From Lingula anatina (taxonomy: Eukaryota > Brachiopoda > Lingulata > Lingulida > Lingulidae), in contig NW_019775635.1 of the NCBI RefSeq assembly GCF_001039355.2, positions 1,739,167 through 1,768,338 of the forward strand: a stretch of 29,172 nt of DNA, given 5' to 3'. Of the stretch, positions 1 through 12,500 are shown one piece after another. Below the pieces are notes generated by a model. The model was not told the origin of the DNA. It made no database searches and saw only the letters and a list, made by a program, of their open reading frames with translations. A program made the translations under genes and the position numbers. Each line of letters begins with the position of its first letter. Positions within the stretch are counted from its first letter, which is position 1.

Positions 1-290
1 AAAACTGGCAGAGATAGGTCCATAGTTACTATTGAACTTGAATAGGAAGTCATATACTGGCAATCTAAGTGTGACCTTGAAATTGACCTTTGACCTACTT
101 ATTATCATGAACTGAACTCTGCTAATTTCTTTCTCTTTTAACTCCAAACCTGGCAGAGATAGGCCCATAGTTACTATTGAAGTTGAATAGGAAGTCATAT
201 ACTGGCAATTTACTGTGACCTTGGAATTGACCTTTGACCTACCTTACGATGAACTTAACTTTGATCGTACCATTTTTAGTAATATATATA
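1..290. repeat. Two-copy tandem repeat (~145 bp) with DR1-like sites
   Basis: Two copies of a unit of about 145 bp lie head to tail (about 1-145 and 146-290); both contain tggcagagatagg, then ccatagttactattgaa, then tgaccttg and a TGACCTTTGACCT box. The boxes at 84-96 and 228-240 read AGGTCAAAGGTCA on the - strand, which is the DR1 half-site arrangement bound by HNF4/RXR-type nuclear receptors. TGACCT-rich interspersed repeats are common in molluscan genomes, so this may be transposon-derived DNA and not a regulatory element. Nothing coding is seen here. Confidence 0.75.
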
Positions 291-334
291 TCTTTTGCAT
301 ATTTTGAAAATTCTTGTTGATTGCATTTTTACAG

Positions 335-457
335 CTTGTCAAGCACAAGACTGGTGGCTGTGTTCCTTATTTTGTATATGTGGGGGTCTATACGAATGCG
401 TTTGCTCCAGCTGGTGGTACAATATTCGGAGGCGGTATCGCCTCTCTGATATTCTAG
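335..457 (+). CDS. Possible last exon of an unidentified upstream gene
   Basis: A good acceptor (ttgattgcatttttacag, AG at 333-334) is followed by 40 open codons and a TAG at 455-457. The frame reads LVKHKTGGCVPYF, then VYVGVYTNAFAPAGG, and ends GGGIASLIF. The glycine- and aromatic-rich, hydrophobic ending and the GC content, higher than the flanks, look like coding sequence. It cannot belong to the dynein gene, because it ends in a stop and is not phased to the next exon. I do not recognise the protein, and no AATAAA follows closely. The 353 bases after it (458-810) hold nothing else I can identify. Confidence 0.35.
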   Translation, partial: LVKHKTGGCVPYFVYVGVYTNAFAPAGGTIFGGGIASLIF

Positions 458-810
458 TTGGACTATCTTTTGATCATACAGTAAAGAAATCAAATGCACA
501 TACATCTACAGATATAGTTGCCAAATTTACATTCTTACAATGGCTGTTAGTGGCCATCTTCCTCTGTTTATATCTGCAGTTTGTATAACGTTCAAAATAG
601 CCTGCAGTGATTACATATTGTTTCAGAATATATGTACCTCAAGTAAATTACAAGTTGCTTTTTTGGGAAGGATATCTTGTTATGATATCCGTGGCACCCA
701 AGTATTAGAAAATACATTGTGTGTGCTAGACTTACAAAACACAGCTTCATAATTTTCGTGGGTTTTGTGGACTCAAAGCTTGACATCACATTTGTATGCT
801 ATTATTTCAG

Positions 811-983
811 AAGACCGTCCAAGTTATGCACAGATTGCAGAGTGGAGAAAGATTCTTGCTCGGCTGTCAGAGTTCCTGAAAAGTGTTGACTATCTGTTAC
901 TGGAGTTGCTAAGAAGACTTGTCAAAACTGCCGTGAAAGAACTCCTCAACTTCCTGATAGCTTCTTTTAATGTAGGAGTGGAG
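811..983 (+). CDS. DHC exon 1: N-terminal tail segment
   Basis: The acceptor attatttcag precedes an exon whose first two bases complete a codon begun upstream. It encodes [13 protein letters not shown] and then a leucine-rich amphipathic helix ending [11 protein letters not shown], typical of the helical tail of dynein heavy chains. The donor is gag|gtatga, phase 0. At least one upstream exon must exist outside the window. The intron 984-1182 holds nothing notable. Confidence 0.8.
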
Positions 984-1420
984 GTATGAACTGACATAAA
1001 ACTTATGGAAAACAAGCATCTTTGGTTTTTTTATTTAAACCACGATTACCATCCCATTACTATTTGTTATTTCAAACAGATATTCATTGAGGAAAAACAT
1101 TTGGTATATCTGTATTATATTATTAAATTGTGTTAATGAAACCTCATTTCTGTGTGTTATTCTAAACACATATTCGTTACAGGAGGAAGATGAAGAAGAT
1201 GATGATGATGAAGATGAAGACAATTCCTCCACAGAAGGCTCTCCCCTGCCTCCAAGGAAAACTGGGGGAGGTTTCAGGTAAGGTGAAAGCTCGAAAAATG
1301 GTGGTCTTCTTTTAAAGTTGTTCTGATCCCAACAAATTAGAATGGAGTAATTCATTAATGTTCACACATTACACACTTACTATGGCTTACAGAGACGCAG
1401 ATTAATATAGTAACATGTAT

Positions 1421-1471
<51 letters not shown>

Positions 1472-3546
1472 TTCTCTCACTAAACACTTGTCAAATTGTC
1501 AAACTTCCTCCAAAATTTGTTCTGCCCTTTCTGATATCCCCAAGTTAACAGAGTCTGCTTCCATTTAAAGGAGAGGGTTCAATTTGAGACAGGACACTCC
1601 AGATTCCCAAAGAACTGGCACCCCTGCCAGTATGAAACACAGAGGGAAGGAGCGTCAGGGGATAATGGAGACGACCTATGATATTCCCAAGTTTGACTTT
1701 GACAAGCAGCCAGAAGAAACCAAAACACTGAATGCTGATGATGTAAGCTGTTGAAAAGGGGAAATATGTGCAATTTATTTACTTATATGTATTTTGAATC
1801 CAAGGTTTTTACTTATTACCAGGTTCAGTGTTTCAGAAAACTATTGATAGCATTGGAAAATTACTATTATTTTATTGCTTAAAATATCAATGATGGCAAC
1901 ATACAAAGAATCAAACCTCTACATCAATTAGTTACAATGGAAAAAGGTGCCTTAATTTGTATTTGCCATTATGATTGTAGTGTGTACAGATTTCACTGTA
2001 TTTTTATGTAGCCTAGTGTATTTAGCATCAATTTATTATAAATAATTCATATCCAAGGTGATGGAGGAGATAAAGAAGAACCAGGAAGTAGACGAGGAAG
2101 TTCCAGACCCAGTGATATCGGTCCAGCTGGTACTTAATGTGCCAGACAACCTCCCCAAGTCCCAGCCTAAGTCCAGGGAAGGCAAGCGGAGTGGGAGAGA
2201 TAACAGGCCCTTTACATCAGAAACTGGGAAGAAGATTGTTACCTTTCCTGATGAACCTGATTTCTCAGGTAAGACATAATATATATTTTAAACTGGGTCA
2301 GCATCAACTAAGTTGTTAGTTTAATATCATTTTGACATCTATGAAAAGTTATAATTTGTAACTTCTGCAATTCTTTGGGGTCGTTTTTTTTCTGAATTTA
2401 TTTATTAGAAATCCATAGGTATATCTTCATGAAAATTTTAGCTTTTATATTTTGGCACTTAGTTCAAGGAAGCAGATTTTATATCTTGAGCTTAATTATT
2501 TTCTTATTAAAAGTCTTTTACTCTCTTTTACTATCACTCTTTGTTTTAATTTTCGACGTGTTAACCATCGGTGGACAGTGATTTAAGATACATTTTTGAG
2601 AAATAATTCAGAATTCATTGATGAAGGTACCATAACATTTATCATAAAAATAGACACACACGCACGCACGCACACACACACACGCACACACACACACACA
2701 CACACACATAGCCTGAAAGAAATTGATATGTGTCACTTGAAGAAAACACTTTTTCATGCAGTACATATTGAATGATATTTCAGGGAGTGAGTCTGGCTAT
2801 AGTGATGAGGAAGAAGAAGAGGCGGAGGAGGACTCGGAGTTTAACAGGTTCAAGTTTGCCTACCCCTTAGACGAGGAGGATGGATTAGGGTGAGCAGTAG
2901 ATTCTAAGTAATTTACTATAATGTATTATAATATAATGTATAAATAAGATTTATTTAACTTTAACGATACTCCAAGGCTGGAGCAGAGGCAGCATTGGTA
3001 GACAACCAGACCAAAGAGAAAAAATAGAGAAATATAAGAGAAAATGAAATATATTGTATAATATGAAGATTTACATAAGTATTATTACTTTCAGTGCTGG
3101 TGCAGAGGCGGCATTGGTAGACAACCAGACCAAGGAAGTCCCTAAGAACAGAGCTCACTGCACCCTTTCTCCTAATGAGTATGAGATCAAGAGAGCCATG
3201 AGGGGGATTATTACTGGGTTTGAATACACAGTTGGTTAGTACACACATTTTTGTTACTATTAGTATCTTGACTTTTCCTACATGATTTGATTTTATTTCA
3301 GTTTCTATTGCCTAACTGTTATTTTTTAAATTATTTGGTTTACTTTCTTGTTTATTTGATAGCTTTAACTAGTGTTATGTGTACACTCTGTTTACAATTG
3401 TTAAAAATAAGCATTTGAAGACCAAAATTAGCCAAATATATTTAATATCAAGTTTCAGGGTTTTATCAGACAAGTGTGAATCAGTGTGTATGTGTGCATG
3501 CGTGTGTGTGTGTGTTTCCATGCATGTGTAGGCCATTTGCATAATG

Positions 3547-3579
<33 letters not shown>

Positions 3580-6500
3580 GTATGTGTGTGTGTGTGTCTT
3601 TATGCATGTGTATGTGTGTGTGTGTCTTTATGCATGTGTGTGTGTGTGTGTGTCCATACATGTGTAGGTCAAAATGTGTGTGTGTGTGCATGTGTGTTTG
3701 TGTCCATGAATTGTGGTTTTAAACATAAATGATAATTAAATATTTACCGACTAAATCCTGTTCCAGCTCAAGTTGGCTCCATGCTGCGGGAACCCAGACT
3801 GGCCGTGTTCTACTCTCCTCCTAAACACGATCTGAAACTGAACTATGATGAGGAGAGGGAAGAAGAGGACAGAGAGAAACAGAAACCCTGGCCAGACACT
3901 GCCTTCATATTTGGTGAGGACCCAGAGTATATGGGGCTGATAGACGAACTCATGAATTATGTAACACAGGCGGCGGAGCAGGTGGCAGATTTCTCTGAGG
4001 TAATTATTGGTGAAAATGGTGTGTGACAAGTGGTCTTTTACTATTAAGTTCAATATTTCCGTCGTTGGTATTGTTTTGTATAGATAATGATAGAGTAGAA
4101 TTTTTATTGGATATTTCTACTGAGTGCATTTTGTCCACATATTGCCTCAATAAGGTATGGGTATTTTTTTGTTAAACCTAGTAGTCAATTTATGGGAAAT
4201 TCTTCAGAAGAGTTATAAGATATTCTGCATGAACTCATGCCTCTGCTCTTCTGCTTTTATAAATTATCTCTGTATTGTAAGACAGCAGATCAGACAAGAA
4301 GTTCGAAGAGCCTGGATTATATTTTATACTTATCAGACTGTTAAAAATTTTTTTAGCCTGCTGACCTGAATCTGTTGGTCTAAATCAGAAACAGTGGCTC
4401 GTAAATGAGTGTATACAAAGGCTCATCTTCAGTAGTTTTAGTGGTATTTGCCCTGGGGTCAGTGTTAATGGCACGCCCTGTACTTATTTAATGTTTATAT
4501 TTCCCCTTCCCTGTCCACAGAACTATGACAAGTACTGCCTGATGGTGGAGCAGGCCAGAAGGATGGATGTGGAGGGGTCCATGGCCAAGAAACAGTGGTC
4601 AACAGATGAATTCCAACATGTTCTCTCCATACATACTGACCAGGTGAGCTTACCATACTAATGAGTGATAACGAGGCTTAGATCAATTAACAATTTGCTC
4701 CCTCTGTAAATTATCCTTAACTTTAACCTTGCAAATAATTCTGCATGGGAATATCAACATTTGTCTGAGGACCAATCTGTTCTCCTGCACATTGACTAGA
4801 ACTCGTTGGAGAAAAAATAAGATCAAAAACATCATGTTAGTTAATTACTTGGTCTCAGTTTGAAGGTAGATGAATAAAGTCATTTTGTAAATAGCATTCA
4901 GTAATACTCAATAATATGATTATTTAATGAGCAGGTTAGTTTGGTGGTGGAGAACTGCAGACTGTGATGATATTATTTCTTATTTCAAACCAGGTACGTG
5001 AGATGAAGAACATGGTCCTCAGTAAGAGACTGGGCATGATCCTGCTGATGGCAGAGAAGTTTAGCGAGGCTTGTATGCCCTATCCCACCAATGTCCTGAA
5101 TATAATCCACAAGAAACTGCCTGTGGTGGCCAACAAGAGGAATGAGGACCTTATTAATATTATCAAGGTAAGTCATATTAGTTTTATTTTGTTAAGTCCC
5201 CAGTTTTAAAGATTGCAGTAACACAATCATTTTCATCAGTTTCAATATAATTATAGGTACTATATATGATTATGACTTGTGCAAACTGAGAAATTATGGT
5301 AAAAACTTAAAAATTAAATTGGTCTTGAAATTTTTACGGAAAACGATTCTCCGCAGACGTAATTTTTTTTAACTTTGAAAATTTTGTCAAACTTGGTAAT
5401 GGGCCTGTTAATAATTTTGTCACCTAATATGGTCATATCGGATTCACACATTTTAAAATATTGTTTAATTAATAAGTGACGAAATTTTCAATATTTTACC
5501 ATAAGCTATAACCAAAATTTCACATCCCCCTCTTTATCTCTAGGGAGCCCTGAAGAAACTGGACCACTTCCCATCCTCAGTGGAGGAGTTTGTGGAGCAC
5601 CTGTCATTCCTGGGTCGCATGTCCTCAGAGTTACCTGTCCTGGACAAAGAGTTTGCCATTGTCACCAAGATGTTCTCTATAGCCAAGGACTTTGACGTGG
5701 CTATCCCAGCTGAGGAGTTTGCGTTGTATCAGACCCTGGCTCCGAGCTTTCAGCATCTGAAGGTGAGTACAGCATGGGATGGGCACTACTTCTACTTCTC
5801 CATTTAGTTTCAGGGGCGGATCCAGAGATATTTTCTGACAGTCTTCTGAATGATCTTTGTTGATCCATTCTCCATTTTTGACCGTCTTCTGACAGAATAA
5901 AAATTAGATACTCATCAATGTAAACTTGAAAATCTGACCGTCATCTGGGAGACCCAGAAGACGGCCTCAATCCGCCCCTGAGATTTACCATAGAAGTGAA
6001 ATCAGTAGATACTAAGAAATATAATGATTTTATTATATGTGTCATAGTGAAAAAATGATGTATTAAATCTAAAGCAAATATGACTAAATAGTTGTATATC
6101 AGTTTAAATGATGCCTTTAATAGCCTCAGTTTAACCATAGAATGATCACAGTGATGATATTTTTATTAAGTACTACTGAAGACTAAACATAGATGTATAG
6201 ATGGTTGATGTCTTCCTTCAGTTTTTCAATAATCCAGTATTTCCAAAACTTCCATTTTGTTTTCCAGTCCACTGTCCTATTCTGTGAAGCCAAGAAGGAA
6301 GAAAACATCCGCAAGTTCAGCACAGACTTGGACAGCCTGGTTAACGACATACGCTTCACCATCATGGAGATCAAGAACAAGGTGCGAGATCCGGCGCTCC
6401 TCCACGCAGACACCATCCCCCTGGCAGCCCTGGAGAACATTAAGTACCTCCAGGACCAGGTGCAGACACTGGCCTCCAAGGCACGCAGCTACGGCAGCTA

Positions 6501-9500
6501 CCAGGATAGATTTGGAAGTTCTCTGTCACAGTCCAAGAAGTTTTCTGAGTAAGTGTGTTTTATTTTGAAAAAAAAAGTATTTATTAGTTAAGCTATGTAT
6601 GGCTAGTTTAGTTATATTCTGTAAAGATGATTTTTATTGCAACGTTTTATTTGTTAAAGAATGAAAATCTCAGAATTTGTGCCTTATTTCAGAGATATTC
6701 AGTTGTATTGTAAGAATTGGCCTGTTTAATTATCTCTGCTACAAGAAGGGCTGGTGTGATAAAAATAAAGATTAATATCACAATATCTTGTCCATTGCTT
6801 CAGAACACAAAGAGATTCTTTCTGTACCATCAAATGCTATATATTTTTTGTTAACACATAAAGGACAACTAAACAATAAGTTCCATATTTCTTTAATGTA
6901 CATTAAGCTTGCCTTGTTCATAATATTAGATGAATATAATTTGTTTGCTATTTTAGGGAGTATCTTCTAATGGACAGAAGAGATGATGCTGCCAAGGCTC
7001 AGGCAGTGCAGCATGAACTGTCTGAGATAGAGCGTGACTTAACTCTGCGACGGCTGCTCTGGGAGTCCAGTGAGGAGCTGACCAGACTAATGGAGGAGTG
7101 GACGTCCACTCCCTTTGATAAACTGAATGTGGAGAGCCTGCAGAAACACACCAATAGGTTTACACAGACGGTGTTTATGCTAGAGAAAGGTACAGAAATG
7201 ATGTAGTTTGTCTTTTTTATTTTTCATCAAAATAGAAAACAGGCCTGTAGCCAGATGGGGTTCAGGGGATTCAAAAGAACTTCCCTTTTTGCTGGGAAAG
7301 GGTCCTCTTTTGTTAAAATTTGATCTAGATACATGAAGATTTTATGGTAAAAGGTCCATGATTTGATATATTGAATACACTCACTTTACCTAAGTTTAAT
7401 TTTCTAATATTTCAGGTCTTCCTCATAATGAGGTCTTGCCTAAGCTTAAGGAGCGTGTGTTAGACTTTAAGCAAGGTATGCCAGTCATCACGAGTCTCCG
7501 TAACCCTGCTCTCCGCGCGCGTCACTGGTCAGTCATCGAGGGCCTCATTGGGAAGACGATCATGAAAGAAAAGAACTTCACTCTGGGAAACCTTCTGGAT
7601 ATGAATGTATGATGGTTACATTTGTTGTTTTATCTAATGCTGATGATATTTTTTGAACTCTTTGGTAAAAAATGATAGATCTCTGTATTTGTGCTTTGAT
7701 ACTTTGTGACTATTTTGTGGAATATTTTTCATGTATCTTTTGTACAGTTGTTGTTCACCTTGTAGCATGTTTCAGTTCAAATCCTGATAAATTTCAGGTT
7801 TTTATGTTTTTTTGTTTGTTTAATGCAGAATATTTTTTCTTGTTTTGTAGATATTCAAGCACAAGGACAAGATTCAGGACATCTCGACCACGGCCAGTAA
7901 TGAACACACCCTGGAGATTATGCTGAACAAGGTAATAAGCCATGGTGAATACAGGGGCAGATCCAGAGATATTTTTCTGACAGTCTTCCAAATTATCTTT
8001 GTTGATCCAGTCTCTATAAGTGACCATCTTCTGACAGAAAAAAAATAATAATAATAATTTATTTACTAAAATCGCAACCTAATAGGTTGAAGTTTTACAA
8101 TGCGTCTTAAATAATAAAATCATAAGGTATTTTAAAATTAACTAAGAATTATAAACTAAACTAAAAGGACCAAAGACTTATAAGACAGTTTGAAGCAGTA
8201 ATTTACATAAAATTTAAAAGACTGTGTATTATAAAAGATGATTTAAAACGCTCCGTTTTTACTTTTGGTATTAAAAATTTGTTGCTGACCCTGAGATTTC
8301 TTGGGTTCTTTTGTTTAAACAGATGGTGTAGCTTATTAAAATTCTTGATTTTTGTAAAAAAGTTCTTAAGTAAAACGACTCTTCTCTCCCTCAGAGAGGT
8401 GAGATTGCTAGCCTGTAGGGCATCCTTGTAAGTATAAAATGGGTAAATAATTCTAAGAGCTCTCCTTTGAACAGATTCTAAGCATTCACATTGTTCAGCT
8501 GTAAGACCAGGCCCCCACACAGGGCATGCATATTCTAGGACTGATCTAATTATTGATTGATATATAACTATTAGATCCTCAGTGGCCAGATTTGCCCTTT
8601 TCAACTGCCTTAGATAAAAAAGCTTGGCACAAGACTTTGAATAAATTAACTGCACATGTTCTGTCCACTTGAGATCAGGGGTCAGAGTTACTCCTAGTAG
8701 CTTAAATTTACTCACTTTTTCTACAATTTCTCCATCTACCAATAGTGTTGGAATGATATCTATACATTTGGTAAAGTTAAAATCCATACATTTTGTCTTC
8801 TTTACATTTAATTTCATATTGTTATTTCTAACCCAATTTTCAAGTTGCNTCTCTACACCTGACATACAGAGGTAAGATATTCTCTACACCTGACATACAG
8901 AGGTAAGATATTCTCTACACCTGACATACACAGGTAAGATATTCTCTGCTTTTAGATTGTAAAAAAAAATATGTATAAATACACTGGCTGCTATATTGCT
9001 GTATGTATAACTTTGAAAAGTATTCACATGTTCCTTAATATCTTCAAGTAGGTCTGATCAGGTATTTTCTTTAAGTACTTACACCTACCTGTATGTCATC
9101 TCTTGTCCTGTCTCTGTGCCTTCAAGTTCTCTTGAAATCAACTTCACCTAACAACCTGTTTTACCTTTCTTTTAAGCAATTTGGTGAGTAAAACCTTAGT
9201 CTTCTTCTTCCGTATTACATGTTGATTTTTCCTATGTCAAGGTGATACTGTTCACATAATTTGTACACTGGGCATTAGATACCAATAGAAGTTACTGCAG
9301 TTTGTTCAAATAGCTTGGCAATTTTTATTATTTGTTATTGTTTCTTTTATATTGCTCAACTTCACTAATTCCTTCTTGGCAGACATATGAAGCATGTGTT
9401 AAACAGTGCATTATGCTAAGATGTAGCTGTGCCGTAGTTGCATTTACCGTGTTCAGTTATTGTCACCATTTCACAAAACTGGCTTTTATATTTTACCATA

Positions 9501-12500
9501 AATCATTTAACTCAAATAAATTAAATAAATTTTGTTCTATTTGAAGTGGATGGAGGATCACCTAATGCAAAAAAAAAAAAAAAGTTAAAACAACAACAAA
9601 GAAACACACACACACACCTATGGCGACACAGTGTGTTGTAAGGAAATTAATGATATGTACCTCTATTCCAGACAATTACCTAATGAGGCCAAGTTATTCA
9701 GCCAGGTTGACAAGACATGGAAGGACATCATGAGGCGTACGGAGGACAGACCTAATGCACTGAAGGCTGCCACTGCCACAGGAACCTTGGAGGCGCTACA
9801 GTCTGCCAACGCCAACCTGGAGAAGATACACAAATGTTTGGAGGTAATTTTACTGATCAGACTCTAGAGACACCTGAAATTGTTCACATTTTAGTCATTT
9901 TGTCAAACCTGGTATTTTGGATGTAATGTGCATTGGCAGTAGTTGAAATCCATGTATTTGTATGGTTGCTATCTTGGATTTGCTTGTTCAGATGCAATGA
10001 CAGCTGTAAAGTCTCTTTACTTTATCAGATGTAACATTGTAATCTTTTACTATATATAACAATATGACAAAGTTGAAAAAGAGAAACATTGCTTCTTTGT
10101 CCTTAGCAGGTAAATTTTTTGTGGAAGAAGCTGTTTTTGGTGATTTTGGTGACTAATTTTTTTCTTGTTAATTCAGGATTATTTGGAGACAAAGAGACTC
10201 GTGTTTCCAAGATTCTACTTCCTCAGTAACGATGATCTGTTGGACATATTGGCTCAGTCCAGGAACCCAGATGCTGTACAGGTCAGTGAGGGCAAATAGA
10301 AAAACAAGATCAATAAAAGGAAAGAGAAATGGAAGGAAGTAGAATTGCAAGGCAGAATTGATAGATGAATAAATGGGAAAATGGATGGATGTAAAATATG
10401 TTGTTTAATAGTAGATGATGTATTGATTATTAACTTTTATCATGTATAAATTTTTAGCCCAGTAAGAACTGTATTTAACTATGCCTCTTTTCAGCCCCAC
10501 CTTGGGAAATGTTTTGGTAACATCAAAGCTCTGGAGATCAAGACGTTGCCACGGCAACCACCCACAGTGAAGTGTATGATTTCAGCAGAAGGAGAGATAG
10601 TGCAGATGCCAAAGTAATTGTAACTTTTTTCTTTTTTTTTTCACTGTGATTCTGATTGCATTTATTTATTACAGTAATGAAATGGATTTTCAGATTCAAA
10701 TTTAATTTTATATCGTCCCACTACCTACTAGACGAATTGAATTTTTAAAGGTTTTGAAGTAGAATGTGAAAATTCTGAAAACTTTGATGCAACATTATAT
10801 GATGAAATCTGAGAATGTCTGATGTTATTTACCAGGAACGTGAGGGCGCGTGGTCCCGTGGAAACATGGCTGGGAGGAGTGGAGATGGGCATGTTTGACA
10901 CTGTCAAAAAGTGAGCATCTTTTATCCAGCTGCAATATTTTATTTGTAACTCTTTTAGGATAACATTTATATCATTTTTAGAAGAAAAATTTTGATATGA
11001 TAAGAAGTGGGTTGTTTCTGTTGCATGTTATTTCCCCAGAGTGTTATACGGTTTCAAGACATTAAACTGAAGAAGATTTCAGATTCATGGTGGTAGTATG
11101 GTAAAATTTTTGATTAAAAGTTAAACTTCAGAGTCAAAAAATCAAAGTCAATAAATTGATTATTGTGAATTCTGATGTGGATCTTTTTTATGTGCTTATA
11201 AAATATGTTAAATATTGTGCCTTTCAGACACCTGAAGATGGGGCTGTCAGACTGGGTGGGGATCAAGCTACAGGACTGGGTGCTGAAACACCCGGGACAG
11301 GTGGTCCTCACAGTGGTACGGGAATCTTTACTCATTTTTGATCTTAGATTTTAATACTTGAGCACTATTTGTATATTAAACTCTTGGACAATGATAATGG
11401 TTAAAGTTTAGATTCATACTGTGATAAGCTTGATGTCATTTATATATTTTAAGAAAAAAATTATTAAAATATAAATGGTTTCATATTTTAGCTTTGTAGT
11501 ACAGTACAGTATACTTATACATTCAGCTTACAAATCTGCCTTTGCAACAAATATAAAAACAGGATATTGATACTTCATACATACATGTTACTAGTGAAAC
11601 TGCATGTAATAACAATTTGTATTAACCACATATCTCCTCCAGGCACAGATCATGTTCAACAAAGATGTCCTGAACTGTTTTGCCACCTACGAGCCGAGGA
11701 AGGCCATGATGTCTATACAGGACAATCTGGTGGAGACGCTGAACGTCCTGGCCGGACTGGTGTCCACCAATCTGGCGTCACATAAGAGACTCAGCATAGA
11801 GGCTCTGCTCATCATCACTGTACACAACAGAGACATCGTGGCGGACATGATTGATAATAAAGTCACCAAGAAAGACGACTTTGAGTGGATGAAGTGAGTG
11901 GTAGTGATGTATTGTTACTGTAACAGGTTTACTTATTGATGGCAGAAGAAAAGTGGATCAAATAATTGAGTATCTTTAGTGTTAAGAATGAATTGTATTC
12001 ACTATAACATAACTTTAAAAGGGTGTACTTGTGTATGTTTGTTTGTTTGTTTTAAAATTCATTGCAAAGACTGGTAAAAAGAATTATGAAGATTTTTTTT
12101 TAAAAAATAATAGAACAAAACAATTTGTGAAGACAGATGTTATAGTGACCAACATGGGACCTAATTTTCTTGCACATATTACATAAAATGAAGCAATTTT
12201 TTTTCTTTTCAGACAACTGCGTTATCAGTGGGATGAACAGACTAATAACTGTCATGTCCTACAGTCTAACGCTTCCTTCATCTATGGCTACGAGTATCTG
12301 GGCTGTTCTCCCAGGTTGGTCATCACCCCTCTGACAGATAGGTGCTACCTCACACTGACAGGCGCGCTCCATCTGCACCTGGGAGGCTCCCCTGCTGGGC
12401 CAGCAGGAACAGGGAAGACGGAGACTGTTAAAGATTTGGCTAAGGTAGGTCGAGAACTGTATTTAAGCTATTTGCTTCAATAAAATTTTCAGCTGTAACA

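Noticed and set aside
1035-1355. Poly-serine frame on the - strand
   Set aside because: It is the antisense shadow of the GAT/GAA repeats of dynein exon 2.
3455-3732. His/Thr-rich and Cys/Val-rich frames on both strands
   Set aside because: Produced by the TG/CA microsatellite; no splice or coding signal.
7760-7800. GTTCAAATCC, resembling a tRNA B box
   Set aside because: No matching A box, acceptor stem or anticodon arm can be folded around it.
8850-8865. MSGVE as the start of the LINE protein
   Set aside because: These residues come from the antisense of the dynein exon end beyond the N, so the ATG is fortuitous.
8669-8875. 68-residue + strand frame ending STPDIQR
   Set aside because: Most of it is antisense to the LINE reverse transcriptase; only the last seven or eight codons, after the N, are dynein.
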